Shown piece by piece: positions 35,901 to 46,393 of a stretch of 64,000 nt of DNA. Below the pieces are notes generated by a model, which saw only the letters and a list, made by a program, of their open reading frames with translations, did no database searches and had not been told where the DNA came from. Made by a program: the position numbers and the translations under genes. The stretch lies in NCBI RefSeq assembly GCF_918797505.1, contig NC_092796.1:53102851-53166850 (forward strand), written 5' to 3'. The DNA is from Bemisia tabaci. Lineage: Eukaryota; Arthropoda; Insecta; Hemiptera; Aleyrodidae. The first letter of the stretch is position 1, and every line of letters starts with the position of its first letter.

Positions 35901-36386
35901 CTGAAATAAAAAAGAAGCAAATAAATGAATGATATAGAAGATAAAAACTGAAAAGATTTTTTAACTCAATTACACAATGGACGATTCAGTCTGAAAGAAC
36001 TTCTTCCCTAGTGTATGAGCATTTTGTTGATATTCGTAGGAGAGTCAAAAATTTTTTAACAATCTCAAGTTCTCGGGTAGTTTTTTATCATATTTCAAGA
36101 GTGATCAAAATTTAACAAGCAAAATTGATAATAATCATTAGTGCAAGTGCATTTGGATCCATTGGAAATCCATTGAAATCTTTCACATACCGACCACCAA
36201 CATTTCTCATAAAAATAGAAGAAACAACTTAATCGGCCCGAAACACTGACAAAGAAACAACTTAAATCAGGACTAAAGCCGCAAATAATAAAAAATAAAA
36301 AGAACACAAAATAAAATAAAAAGTTCGGGAAGTTTCGCAGGGGTCACACAACCTGCAAAAACTATTAGTTTCTCATACGAGGAACA

Positions 36387-37087
36387 AAGAACCTTGCACA
36401 GAGCATGGGGTCAGCGGCTCTCGATGAAAGTCGATGAAACTTTAATAGATTAATATAAAGTTCATAACTAAGGGAAAGCCAAAAAATTAGCTCACTTTTG
36501 CGAGTAGAAGCCGAGATATTCGCGATTGAACCCGGACTATTTTCTGTGCGGCGGAGGTAAATTCTCCGTGTCGCCTTACCTTCCTTGAGCACTTCGGCCA
36601 GAAAACCCCCTCTCCCCACCACGTAACTACGATGTCGCATGGTTTACACTCACTCCTTTGATTAGGACGCTCCGTTCGGGCTGTGCGATATGGAGTTCCC
36701 TGCCTCTCGCACCTCTCCCGTGTCGGCGCCGCCGCCGGTCGGTTTAATCTGAAATGTAGTTGCTGAAACAGAATTGACAGATGCGGGGAGAGGGACGGAA
36801 TACAGCATTCGCACCGGCCGAGCGCATAAGCACCTATCTTCACGTGAGTGACGTAAGGTCTGATCGAGAACGCCGAACAACGAGAGGAGAGGGGACTCGG
36901 AATTCTTCCGCCATGCTGCGGCATGATAGAAAATAGTCCAGATTCAATTGCGAATATCTCGGCTCCTACTCGCAAAAGTGAGCTAATTATTTGGCTTTCC
37001 CTTAATTATGAACTTTATATCAATCTATTAAAGTTTCATCAACTTTCACCGAGAGCCGCTGACCCCATGCTCTGTGCGGGGTTCTTT
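36387..37087. repeat. Inverted repeat flanking the putative first exon
   Basis: The arms 36,387-36,545 and 36,928-37,087 are about 160 bp each and match at more than nine bases in ten by eye. Both contain CACAGAGCATGGGGTCAGCG-like sequence, AACTTTAATAGAT and GCTCACTTTTGCGAGTA. The 380-bp loop is GC-rich and holds the candidate promoter and non-coding exon. It may be an old foldback element that carried or captured the region, or an inverted duplication. Confidence 0.85.
36580..36900 (-). other. Probable 5' non-coding first exon and CpG-rich promoter of the MTCL-like gene
   Basis: A GC- and CpG-rich block lies just upstream of exon 1 and reads on the minus strand into a strong donor, GGAAG|GTAAGG, ending at 36,580. 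Exon 1 begins with an acceptor preceding non-coding sequence, so an upstream exon must exist and this is the best nearby candidate. The transcription start is not resolved; 36,900 is only the edge of the CpG-rich part. The block is the loop of an inverted repeat (arms 36,387-36,545 and 36,928-37,087). It contains an ATG at 36,640 whose frame runs through the splice and overlaps the main start in another frame. Confidence 0.5.
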
Positions 37088-37138
37088 CCCAATTACAGAG
37101 CAGAGAAGATCTGAATATTCGAAATTATTTAGGTCAAA

Positions 37139-37392
37139 TGGACCGCTTTAAGCAGAAAGGAACCAGTCACATCAGTTATTGCCAAATTTAATTGGGCAAT
37201 TTAATTTTATACATGAAAACTGTTGTGCGAAGTTTGGTGCAAATTTCAGTGAATTTTCTCCTTAGCACGAAGCAAATTCCCTAATATTTTCATAGGAATC
37301 CGCACAAAAGCTCTATCATAAAAAATTTAATTGCCCAGATAAATTTGGCAATAGCTGATGCAGCTTGGTTCCTTTCTGTTAAACGCGGTCCA
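37139..37392. mobile_element. MITE of the TGGACCGCGTTTAAGCAG family, copy 1
   Basis: 254 bp. Both ends read TGGACCGC(G)TTTAA-CAGAAAGGAACC, followed by a CACATCAG-type block and ATTGCCAAATTTA then GGGCAATTTAATTTT. A second full copy lies at 50,060-50,314, and single ends are seen at 41,209, 52,611 and 57,415. Confidence 0.9.
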
Positions 37393-37880
37393 AATTTAGA
37401 TTCTTAACTGCTGAGAGTACTGATGATTGTTCCCACAATGATCCGCAAAGTTCTGTCTTTTCGGCACATAATGAATTTGATTTTGTAAACAACATTAAAG
37501 AAAGGTGCCTAAATATGGTGATCAAGTGTTTATACTTTTAAGTACAAAATGATGGATGCAAAAACTGCACAGGAGGAGAGCACCTCAGTTTAGCATCACC
37601 TTCAGCGGAAGAGTCTGACATACTATTAATTTTTGAATTATTTTTAAACTTGATATTTTTCAGATAAGGTAAAGTTAACACTAGATTATCTTGGTGATGT
37701 TTAAAGCGCAGAATTTCATTGATCTCATAGAAACCTAACAGCAGCCAAATTGTTGAAATTTATGTTGGCACGACAAAAATTGAAAATCGATATGTTTCAC
37801 AGCGCAGATAGGACTATGTCTTGTCTTCTCTTGCCGACAAAGCCAGTTAAAGTTTCAACAGTCAGGCTGCAGGAGTCAAA

Positions 37881-37970
37881 ATGGCAGATCTTCAGCCTCT
37901 CTCTAAAAGTTCGTCAACTCATTCGATTCAAGTCGAGGAGCGTTTGAGAAGGCGATCCGTGCATGAATAA
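37881..37970 (+). other. Upstream ORF overlapping the start of the 37,963 gene
   Basis: ATG at 37,881 in a strong context (CAAAATGG) encodes MADLQPLSKSSSTHSIQVEE and nine more residues, ending with TAA at 37,968-37,970. The stop overlaps the ATGAATAA in which the main frame begins. It could act as a translation-control uORF, or show that the true coding frame needs another splice or base here. Confidence 0.35.
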
Positions 37971-38421
37971 GGGAGCCACTGATACAAAGAGACTGAAGAA
38001 CAAGAGTCAGTAAGTATAACCAGTTAAATCATAATGCTTCATTCTTGGATTATATACTGTAAATGTTTCGATAATTGGTTAACTCTAAAGTTATGATGGT
38101 GCATGGCGCTTACATTCTTTGATTTTGGGGTTGGCTAGCAAGCCTGCTTCAAAATTTGTGGACCATGAAACGTTGAGCAACAGGTTGGACTTGGACAAAA
38201 TCATGCTTGAGATATTAGAGGCAAGCCATGAGGAGAGAGACACTTGGAGTCGATCAAACATTTCTTATGTAAAATTAAAACACTCGAGGGCAGACTATCT
38301 GCAAATTTATACGATGTTTCAGGAAACAGCAAGTGTGGTCCGAGACCTCACTTTGGCGATGGTTGAACGGGATCATTGGCGTGCACTAACACAGATCATC
38401 ACACGAATCATGAATCTTTGA
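37963..38421 (+). CDS. Probable small two-exon gene, 109 aa, function unknown
   Basis: Exon 1 (37,963-38,009) ends AGTCA|GTAAGT, and exon 2 (38,139-38,421) starts TTGGCTAG|CAAG. Joined they give 330 nt, an exact frame, ending with TGA. The first part is short and basic (MNKGATDTKRLKNKS). The second reads KFVDHETLSNRLDLDKIMLE, then a mostly helical, charged stretch ending ALTQIITRIMNL. I do not recognise the family. An ATG in a better context at 37,881 opens a separate 29-codon frame whose TAA overlaps the main ATG. AATAAA lies 149 nt after the stop. It may also be the 3' end of a longer gene with earlier exons, or the remains of a repeat. Confidence 0.5.
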
Positions 38422-38569
38422 CACTTTGTGCACAAATACTAATTAGAAGTTAAGTGTTTCTGACATTGTTAAGTATTTTAAATGAGTAAGTACCATTTTC
38501 AGCATTTTCTCTGATTACACGACCATTACTTTATAACCCTACTTTGCTCATAACAAGAAGTGTAAACAA

Positions 38570-38575
38570 AATAAA
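38570..38575 (+). promoter_or_regulatory. Poly(A) signal AATAAA
   Basis: Canonical hexamer 149 nt after the stop codon of the small plus-strand gene; it supports that gene's 3' end. Confidence 0.5.
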
Positions 38576-38601
38576 TCACGTGACCATAGGACTTGACAAA
38601 A

Positions 38602-38770
38602 TTTGATTGGATAATGTTTTACGTATTTTTTTACCGGGAAAGAGTTTGATTGGATAATGTCTTACGCATTTTTTTACCGGGAAAGAGTTTGATTGGATAA
38701 TGTTTTACGCACTTTTTTACCGGGAAAGAGTTTGATTGGATAATGTTTCGCGCCTTTTTTTGCCGGGAAA
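38602..38770 (+). repeat. 43-bp minisatellite, about four units
   Basis: Units start at 38,602, 38,645, 38,688 and 38,731, exactly 43 bp apart. Each holds TTTGATTGGATAATGT and TTTTTTACCGGGAAA. GATTGG is an inverted CCAAT box, so the array places four evenly spaced CCAAT boxes 160-330 bp upstream of the ORF at 38,927. Confidence 0.9.
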
Positions 38771-38926
38771 TTCAATTTGTCGGGCTTTTTCCCTGTGGTG
38801 TATGAAGTTCCATCCAAAAGCGTAAAGGGCCGTTCTTGCCGTATTTTTAGCTTTCAAGTTAGTAAAGAACTTTCTCCAGGAGTTGATTGATTCTCCCCAG
38901 ATAGTAATTTGTTACTCACTGCAAAT

Positions 38927-39106
38927 ATGCAGCAGAGATTGATGGTGCCAACGTTAACGGCATGTCGAGATCAACGACTGAGAGGACGGTCAGATAAAGG
39001 AAACACATTTAGCTATCGACAGTCAATGACCGTGCAAACTATTTTTGATCCGACCGCGCACATATGTTCCTCAAACTATTTGACAATATTATCGGAGATT
39101 CAGTAA
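38927..39106 (+). CDS. Possible first exon or short ORF, unassigned
   Basis: The frame begins MQQRLMVPTLTACRDQRLRG and ends LTILSEIQ. The final codon overlaps a consensus donor, ATTCA|GTAAGT, so it reads either as a 59-aa protein or as a first exon ending at 39,102. No downstream exon was found and no family is recognised. Its only support is the donor and the CCAAT-box array upstream. Confidence 0.2.
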   Translation: MQQRLMVPTLTACRDQRLRGRSDKGNTFSYRQSMTVQTIFDPTAHICSSNYLTILSEIQ

Positions 39107-39303
39107 GTCCATAGCCCAATTCTATCTTGAGTGGTCAGCATCTCTAAATGATGTTTATTTAATTTTGGTAACCGATCTTGAAAAGTATTAACGACCCATA
39201 AAATCAAGCTACTAAAATGGACATTGCCGCTTTTCGTAAAACGCATAATTCAATTGGAAATGGCATTTAGGATTAAGAGGGAGGGAACAAAAAACTCACG
39301 GGA

Positions 39304-39610
39304 ATTTTTCGGACAAACTGTTGTTTGATTTTCTTTTAAAAAAAATCAAACATGAGTCAAGACTTGCAACATCGCATCATAGATACGCATTTTTCAACTT
39401 CAATCATCGGAATTCAGTCACAACAGTTTGTGAGATTGGATGTAATTTTTTTTGCAAAACCACTTTGATATATATACCAACCACGTTTATATATTTAAAT
39501 AAATGAATAAAATTCGCCAAAAAATTCGAGAAGATCATACTGTTGTTTGATTTTCTTCAAAAAATAAAACATGAGCTATAGATTGCAACATCGCAACCAA
39601 AGATCGATGA
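39304..39610 (+). repeat. Direct repeat pair, about 217 bp apart
   Basis: ACTGTTGTTTGATTTTCTT, then AAACATGAG and TTGCAACATCGCA, occur at about 39,318 and again at about 39,539. Confidence 0.7.
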
Positions 39611-39939
39611 CCAAGGTGCGAAAGCACGTATCTTTGTTTGCGACTTTGCAGACTTCCTGTCATAATTAGCGTTTCCTTTGGAAAACTACTTAACGTAATT
39701 TCTTGAAAATTTCCTTGAATCTTATTCTCTGTTCGGAAAAATTCTGGATACATTATAAGCTGTAAAGTTAGTTTCTTTCTCTTCGGAAAAAAATAAAATA
39801 GGAATGAGAATGTTGAAACATTGCTACCTAGGTACGCGGTTTTGCACTTTGGCCATGGAGATAGAGATACACATTTTTCGACTATAGACATGAGTATCGC
39901 GGTTTTATAGGAAATATTTGGCAGGACCTTCTATAATAG

Positions 39940-40550
39940 AGAATTTGCAGGTGTCTGAAATTTGATGAATTTCGTGATTAAATGGAAACTACCGAGTGAA
40001 CTGAACACGAGGATACTCTTGGTTCATGAATTGAACAATTATTGGAGAAGATATGACAAAAGTATCTAATCTGCTAAAATACGTGTGTTTAAATGGGTAA
40101 TGCCGCCAGATGACGTCACTTGGCGGTGCATTTTCTCACTTTTTAATCTATTTTTATAGTATTTCCCATATCAGAAAAAAAATTATAAAAAATACTGTGA
40201 AATTAGCTCTTTAAGCACTTTCAGATGAAGCAATAAAAAATTTGCATGCAAATTCTCCATGACTCCAAAAGACTCTCAGAAATGGTTCTGATGATTAGAA
40301 ATCGAGGAATTTCATCTTCTACGACGTCCATAAAACCGGCCTCATTCATTTCAGATTCGGCTAGACAGCAGTACCTACGTGGTCGTGCTCTGCTCTGCAA
40401 TTCTGTATACTTGGGTGCTTACGTTTTAGTATTTCCCATATCAGAAAAAAATTATTAAAAATACTGTCAAATCAGCTCTTCGAGCACTTTCAGATGAAAC
40501 AATAAAAAATTTCCATGCAAATTCTCCATTTCTTTATCTGAGAGAGACGA
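39940..40550 (+). repeat. Dispersed 490-bp repeat, copy 1, with internal 100-bp duplication
   Basis: About 39,940-40,430 matches 48,772-49,262 in reverse over its whole length. The segment from AGTATTTCCCATATCAG to TGCAAATTCTCCAT (about 40,157-40,255) is repeated at about 40,432-40,530. It includes GATGACGTCA, a CRE-type palindrome kept in the 49-kb copy, and a 60-codon frame (MQILHDSKRLSEMV and on). Confidence 0.85.
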
Positions 40551-41208
40551 AGAAGACGACGGAAGGGGGGGGGGGGCGGAAATGGAGACATCCGGAGCCT
40601 GGACAAGGAACAACGGAAACGATCGGATTGGAAAGGTGTGCGAACGTTAAAATAAGAGAATACATTGCAAGGCACCGGCTTAGTCTAATTATAAACGGCG
40701 TCCCTCACGGGAGCCACGCCGACTTCTTCTCTCTCGCTTTCCCTTTCGGGCTCCCGCTTTGGCTCTCTCTCTCTCTCCGGCGAGCATCAGTCTCGATGAT
40801 CACTCCCGAATTCTTATAAAACCCGCTCAAATCTATTCTCCATTCCATGACCCGATCAACTGTTCTAATTTAATTTCGGCCTCATCTTGGACGCGTTCCT
40901 TCACTTTTCCACTTTCTGCGTCTGCCTGACGGCCTCCCTGTTTTCATTGTCACGCAACATCGCCGCGGCTCCTCTAAATAAATTGCACGTTTTTGACGGC
41001 TTTTATGTTTTAACATCCTTTTGACTGTTATACGTAAATGTTGCCCATGCCAGCGATGCGATGTGCAGGTGAAAAAAAGCATGGTATACGAAATAGAGCT
41101 GGTGATACTGCTTAATTTTCTTTTACACTCTCACAATTTTACGCGAGAGGTTTGGAACTTCGCCTCTCTCTCCCCCACGCAACTTCTTCTTCCTCCAGAG
41201 GGGCAAAT

Positions 41209-41245
41209 GGACCGTCTTTAGCAAAAAGGAACCAAGCCAAGGGTT
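41209..41245 (+). repeat. Solo end of the TGGACCGCGTTTAA MITE
   Basis: TGGACCGTCTTTAGCAAAAA then GGAACCAAGCC matches the end of the element at 37,139; the partner end is not near. Confidence 0.6.
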
Positions 41246-41825
41246 TTCTCTGGGTCAGAGAAATTTAGAAATAATTTTTGGTGGTTTGCAACGCTGAAAA
41301 TCAGCCTGATTTAACTGCTCAAACGGCTTTCCATTTTAAAAAAAAAAATCTTTATAATAATAAGAAATAAATCTTGCTTTGCGCATTTTTTAAATGTCCA
41401 TCACGAGACAAACATTTATGTATAATTGAAGTTTTCTCCCACCCCGACGGGCCATTTAAAATTCTGGCGAAATATACTTTTAACGTCACGAAATCTTACA
41501 AGAAATTTTGTGAGCAGCGTTGAGTAGTTGCTTAAAGGAGAAGAGGAAATGTTAGGAAATGAAGACACGAGGTTAATCCGTGAATTATAAAATGATAAAA
41601 TGAAATAAAAAGCAGATTAAAGCCAGGGGGTCTCTTCGTGACGATCGCACACTGTTGAGGTGGGGACAAGCTCTTCTGTCAAATGTAAAGTTCTTCACCG
41701 ATGAACGGGCCCGTTGTTGATAGTGTTTGTGCGGCAACTCAACGGGTCGCTAAATCATGTTTTTTTTTTTGCATTTTATTTATTTATATTACAGTAGGTT
41801 TGAACAAAACCCACGCATCATATTT

Positions 41826-41945
41826 GGACTATTTCTATCAAAAGGAACTATGTGCATTAAGACATGAGCCCTGAGACCCATAAGAATACATGCATAACAG
41901 GGCTCGCGTCATAATGCACATAGTTCCGTTTGACGGAAATACGTC
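41826..41945. mobile_element. Palindromic mini-element of the GGAACTATGTGCA family
   Basis: GGACTATTTCTATCAAAAGG, then AACTATGTGCATTA, faces TAATGCACATAGTTCCG, then TTTGACGGAAATACGTC, with an inner GAGCCCTG/CAGGGCTC pair. Confidence 0.8.
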
Positions 41946-42514
41946 GATTTTAATCATTGATCAAGAGTGGCGGTAGCCACCCCCGGTCGAGGAAAATGAC
42001 GTCCTACTAAAGTCCCGACAGCAAACGGGTGGCCGACACTCTTAGTCATATGAATAAAACCTGTAAAGAGGCACATTATAAGTTTGTGTGTTGATGAAGA
42101 GAGGAAGATGAAAAATCGGAGCGTGGACGGTGCGTCTGGATGCCATATTGTATGTAATACTGACAATGAAATCACAGGACACGATGGCAGATGCCGCCAT
42201 TGCTTCCCCCCCCCCCCCCCCTAAAACCATAGTGTAGTGCAATAATTAGTAATGATAGGTATCGAAAGAGAAACTTTAAAAAAAAAAAAATAAATAAAAA
42301 AAAATAAAAAAAAATAAATAAAGCATAAAGTTTAGTATATGACTGATGGCCATTGTAGCTAAATGTCTGTGAACAAATATAACTAACTGGCCAAATATTT
42401 ATTATAATTTAGTCACCTTACTTCGAAAATGGATGAAGATATATACCGTTACAATTTTTCTTAATTGTAACTTTTCATCACCTTTTTTCACTGGTTGGAA
42501 CTCGTGCTGGATTT

Positions 42515-42588
42515 GGACTTATTTATGCTAAAAGGAACTATGTTCCACGCAAATCCTATGCACATAGTTCCTTTTAACATAAATACGT
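42515..42588. mobile_element. Palindromic mini-element of the GGAACTATGTGCA family
   Basis: TTATGCTAAAAGGAACTATG faces CATAGTTCCTTTTAACATAA across about 20 bp. Shorter form of the 41,826 element. Confidence 0.85.
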
Positions 42589-43044
42589 ACATTTAAGAAT
42601 TGCGTTTATCTGGTGCAAGATTTATTCAGAAACCTCATGAAAGGATGTTTGAGGGACACCCGATAAAGCTAAAGAGGGGCCCACAAACATTTTCAAAAAT
42701 TTAGAATCTCTCATGCTGCATTATCAGTATATTCAGTGTACTCTTTTTGTCTTTTTTTACCAAAAATGAAACAGAAAATCGAAGAAACAAATCCAATGCT
42801 TCTCTCGTTTTCATTGATCAGCACAGATTCTTACTGCATTTTTACATTTTAATGGCCGCATTTGAACAGATACCACTTCATAGTTCTAACATAATATTTA
42901 TTGTACATGCTTTAACGATTGGATCAAAAAGCTCATTAAAATACAACAATGTAAGTTAATTTTTGTCCGAGACAAAAAAAAAGGAGTAAAAACTACCGAC
43001 TCGGACCTAAGAATTGGGAATTTACACGAGCGGATACTTCTCAT

Positions 43045-43225
43045 ACTGGGATCAGTGGCGTGGCGTGAATTGCGATGTATCGATTGATATGCCATTTAAA
43101 CCAATGGTAAAGAATCGATTATTAAGGTGTTCGCTACGAACACCCTGTTTATAGATCCTTTTTCATAGGTTTAAATGGCATAACAATCGATATATCACAA
43201 ATCACGCCACGCCACTGACTGGGAT
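43045..43225. mobile_element. hAT-type MITE with perfect 8-bp target duplication
   Basis: The element 43,053-43,217 starts CAGTGGCGTGGCGTGAATTG and ends with CACGCCACGCCACTG. Its arms share ATCGATTGATATGCCATTTA-like sequence. The 8 bp ACTGGGAT occur directly on both sides (43,045-43,052 and 43,218-43,225). Eight-base duplications and CAGTGGCG-type ends are hallmarks of the hAT superfamily. Confidence 0.95.
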
Positions 43226-43337
43226 TTTGCTAGTTTGAGCGATAAAATATTAGCAATGACTTTAGAATGGTACTTTTGAGAAAGACGCATGGTGCCAGAG
43301 ACAAGGTAAAGCGCAAGACATGGTAACAAGACGGATA

Positions 43338-43595
43338 CTGCCGTGCTAAGAAAGAACGCCGTATGAACATTCGAGAGTTGCCAAATTTCCTCGCATAAAC
43401 AATGTATTATTGACTAAATTTATGCATATTTTTCCTGGAGATATTCAAATATTTTAGATTACCTATATTGCGAAAAATTTAGTCTGAAAATTTTGATGAA
43501 AATTATTCAAAATTTTCCCAGTAAATTCAATTTTTATCGAAGGAAATATGGCAATGTCCGAAGGCTAGTGCAGCATTCTTCCTTAGCACGGCAAG
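43338..43595. mobile_element. CTGCCGTGC-family foldback MITE, copy 1
   Basis: The ends CTGCCGTGCTAAGAAAGAAC and, in reverse, CTTGCCGTGCTAAGGAAGAA enclose inner TTGCCAAATTTCC and GGAAATATGGCAA. Further copies lie at 45,144, 49,573 and 56,191, with a worn copy at 44,878. Confidence 0.9.
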
Positions 43596-43839
43596 ATAGA
43601 CGCATCAATGATCGAACCAAAGCTTAAGAAGTGGTTTAGATGATTGTGTTTTTCGAATAGACAACTATCCCCCCCTGTATGCGTGTTGCCTATGCGACGA
43701 AATTTAAGGCCAACTTCGGATGGAAAATACCTTCTGAAAATGGAGCGGTATACAAATGTGCATTTTTTGAGTAGATGCTCTCCAGTGTGTTTGTTGCCTA
43801 TGCGGTGAAATGGAGAATCTGCACACAAAAATGTTATTG

Positions 43840-44130
43840 CTTCATCTGAGAGTGCCTAATGAGCTGAGTTCGCAGTTTTTTTCATAATTTTTTCTGACAT
43901 GGGATAATGGAGAAAAATAGATTTAAAAGTGAGAAAATGTGCCGCCTTATGGCGTCATCTGGCGGCATTTTCCATTTAAACACACGTATTTTAGTAGATT
44001 AGGTTATCTTGTCATATTTTCTCCAGTAATTGTCCAATCTAGAAACCAAGGATATCCTCCTACTCAGTTTTCCTAGCAGTATCATTTGAAAGATGAAATT
44101 CACAAAATTTTAGACACCTGCAAAGTCTCT
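43840..44130 (-). repeat. Dispersed repeat, partial third copy
   Basis: It matches the outer part of the repeat at 39,940, including TTTAAAAGTGAGAAAATG, TGGCGGCATTTTCCA and TTTTAGTAGATTAGGTTAT-like stretches, but lacks the segment with the 60-codon frame. Confidence 0.75.
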
Positions 44131-44562
44131 GTTAAAGGCGATATTATATCGGAAGGTATCTGTCTTGCGTATTGTCAATTGGCTCTAAAGAGGCTTACGG
44201 AGGAAGACTCTTCATTCCTCCTCATTTTTTCTCTCCTCGTTTTCCTCATCTTTTTTCTTTCCTTCTCATTCTGGAGTGAGGTTTAGCTTTAGAGTATGAA
44301 ATATTTCATTTTTTTTCTGTATTTGTTTGTTACAGAATAAGCCGTCAAATAAGTAAATATCGGCCTCGTATCCAATTGGATGTTCGTTATTTGGTGTTTT
44401 CGTAAACATTTCACCAAACCCGTACATACAACGATGGCCCCAAGACAATAAAGCTGCCATCGTTACCACCCAGTCAAATCCACCGAGAGGCACCGTCCAT
44501 CTACCGGCAACGGTGAAGGGCACTCGACAAAATCGACGAATTGAGAAATCGAAGTCCGAAAA

Positions 44563-44843
44563 CCCTGGATAGATGATCAAATTCCCGAACCAATTCCGAT
44601 CAAAATAGCATCAAAGTGTCGGGAGTCATCAGTCTTAAACTCATTAATTTGCTTCATTTTAAAATGAAAACTTGGCAGAAATGTTTCCTGTGACAGGAAA
44701 TGATGAATGGTGGCACTCCGTTCTGATCTTACTTTGAACAAAAAAGTGCGGCCCGTCAAAATTTGATGGTAGATGGTGACCACCAGTCATCAGCATGTTT
44801 ACTTTGATCGGAATTGGTTCGGAATTTGATCGTCTATCCAGGG
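44563..44843. mobile_element. CCCTGGATAGA foldback MITE
   Basis: 281 bp. CCCTGGATAGATGATCAAAT, then TCCCGAACCAATTCCGATCA, is matched in reverse at the right end (GATCGGAATTGGTTCGGAAT, then TTGATCGTCTATCCAGGG). No target duplication is obvious. Confidence 0.85.
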
Positions 44844-44877
44844 CTAAAGTTACAGAACCAACCCGCTGGAGACATGA

Positions 44878-45135
44878 CTCCCGTGTCAAGGAAAATCGCC
44901 GTAAAAGAATTCGGACATTACCAAATTTCGACTCAGAAAATGTAAATTTCCTGTAAAAAATCATGAATATCATTGCTCGAAATTCTCAGAGCATGATTTT
45001 TGCTACAAATATATACTGTCTGTGAAAATTCAAGGAAAAACGTGAGAAACTTTTTTCAAAATTAAGTAAATGCTTTGTTAGGGGAACATCGACAACGCAG
45101 GGATGTGCACACGGCGTTTTTCGTTACGACGGCAG
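44878..45135. mobile_element. CTGCCGTGC-family MITE, worn copy directly beside copy 2
   Basis: It begins CTCCCGTGTCAAGGAAAATC and ends with CGGCGTTTTTCGTTACGACG then GCAG, a degenerate form of the family ends. Copy 2 starts 9 bp later, in tandem. Confidence 0.65.
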
Positions 45136-45143
45136 AGCAGTCG

Positions 45144-45396
45144 CAGCCGTGCTAAGGAAAAACGTCGTATGAACCTTCAGGCGTTGCCAAATTTCCTCTG
45201 GCAAATCACTAATTTTCAGGAAAATTTTTAAATATTTATCTGCCAATTTCTAAGATAATTTTGCTTGTGATTTGATCTAAATAGTCTGAAAATTTCAAGG
45301 GAAAATATTCACAATTTTCCTCAAAAATAAACATTTTATCGTAGGAAATTTGGCAACTCTCGAATGTTCATACGGCGTTCTTCCTCAGCGCAACAG
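45144..45396. mobile_element. CTGCCGTGC-family foldback MITE, copy 2
   Basis: The left end is CAGCCGTGCTAAGGAAAAAC with GTTGCCAAATTTCCTC inside. The right end reads GGAAATTTGGCAACTCTCGA then ATACGGCGTTCTTCCTCAGC. Confidence 0.88.
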
Positions 45397-46393
45397 AATG
45401 GGGATACGTGGTTTCGCACTTTAGCCATCGATACCTACTTTTTAAGGCTGAAGAGACCTCATTTCTTTGTCCGTTCTTGCAGCATAATTACAGAGACCTG
45501 AAATATCATCCGATAAGATAGTAAACTAAACTGAAATACCTGACTGATATTCTCATTTTCTCGAGGGGTTTTCGATGAGCAGTCAAAAGCACTGGTATGA
45601 AGCGAGGTTGGAAGAGGGAGGGTGCTCGCCCGCAGTCGATGCACTTATCACACGAGCCTTTCAGGGCCCCCTTTTTTGGGGCCCAGCCAAACGATTTTCA
45701 ATCGAAACTTCGGAGGTTTTTTTTACGAGATGGAAAACTCCTCGTTTTCGTACGCGTCGCAAAGATGGAAAAGGTAGAGGATCCGGACGAGCGGGATGTG
45801 ATGTGGCCTATCGAGAGGGAAATTGATCAGAGACGTCGGAATCCGCGACTCACGCAACGTTGACTAAGTATGTCTCGGCGCTAATACCACATAACCCCCA
45901 TCTCTTCCTCGCCGCTGCCAATTCGCAGACAGCCCTCGAAATTTTCCCCGTCGAGCACCGTATTCAGTGGGCAAATTTTCGCGTCCAGCCGGCAATATTA
46001 ACTTTTTTGTGGAACGCCGCCAAAAGCCCTATTGTACGGCGTGACATTTCATTATCAGCCGACTAGGTGGCAGCACCCATCGATTCGCTGACGTCACCGT
46101 TGCCCTCTCGAGCAGACTCGATTTACTTTCGCCGGAAAATTTGGAAAATCCTCTCGGCTCAGAGTTTTGAGCTGAAAATGAGAGAAATATTAGCTCGGAG
46201 ATCCAAGCGTGGACTAAGGGAATCGTCCCGGCTTTCGGGAGGGGGGTGTACATGTTCTGTGTGACGCGACAACAGAGTGTGACGTATGAATCCAAAATTA
46301 CGGACGGCAGCTGTACCCCGCGCAACAGGCGCTGATGCCAAAGCTTAGTAGACTCAAGTCTCGAGGAAGACGCTACCGCTGCGATGGATCAAA

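Noticed and set aside
44266..44580. Minus-strand frame containing GGFDWVVTMAALLSWGHRCM as a gene
   Set aside because: It looks protein-like, but I recognise no family, it has no splice sites and it runs into the MITE at 44,563. Kept only as a possible transposon remnant.
45575..46341. Overlapping frames in a GC-richer patch as a gene
   Set aside because: Three frames on the plus strand and two on the minus, none with family motifs or splice signals; composition explains them.
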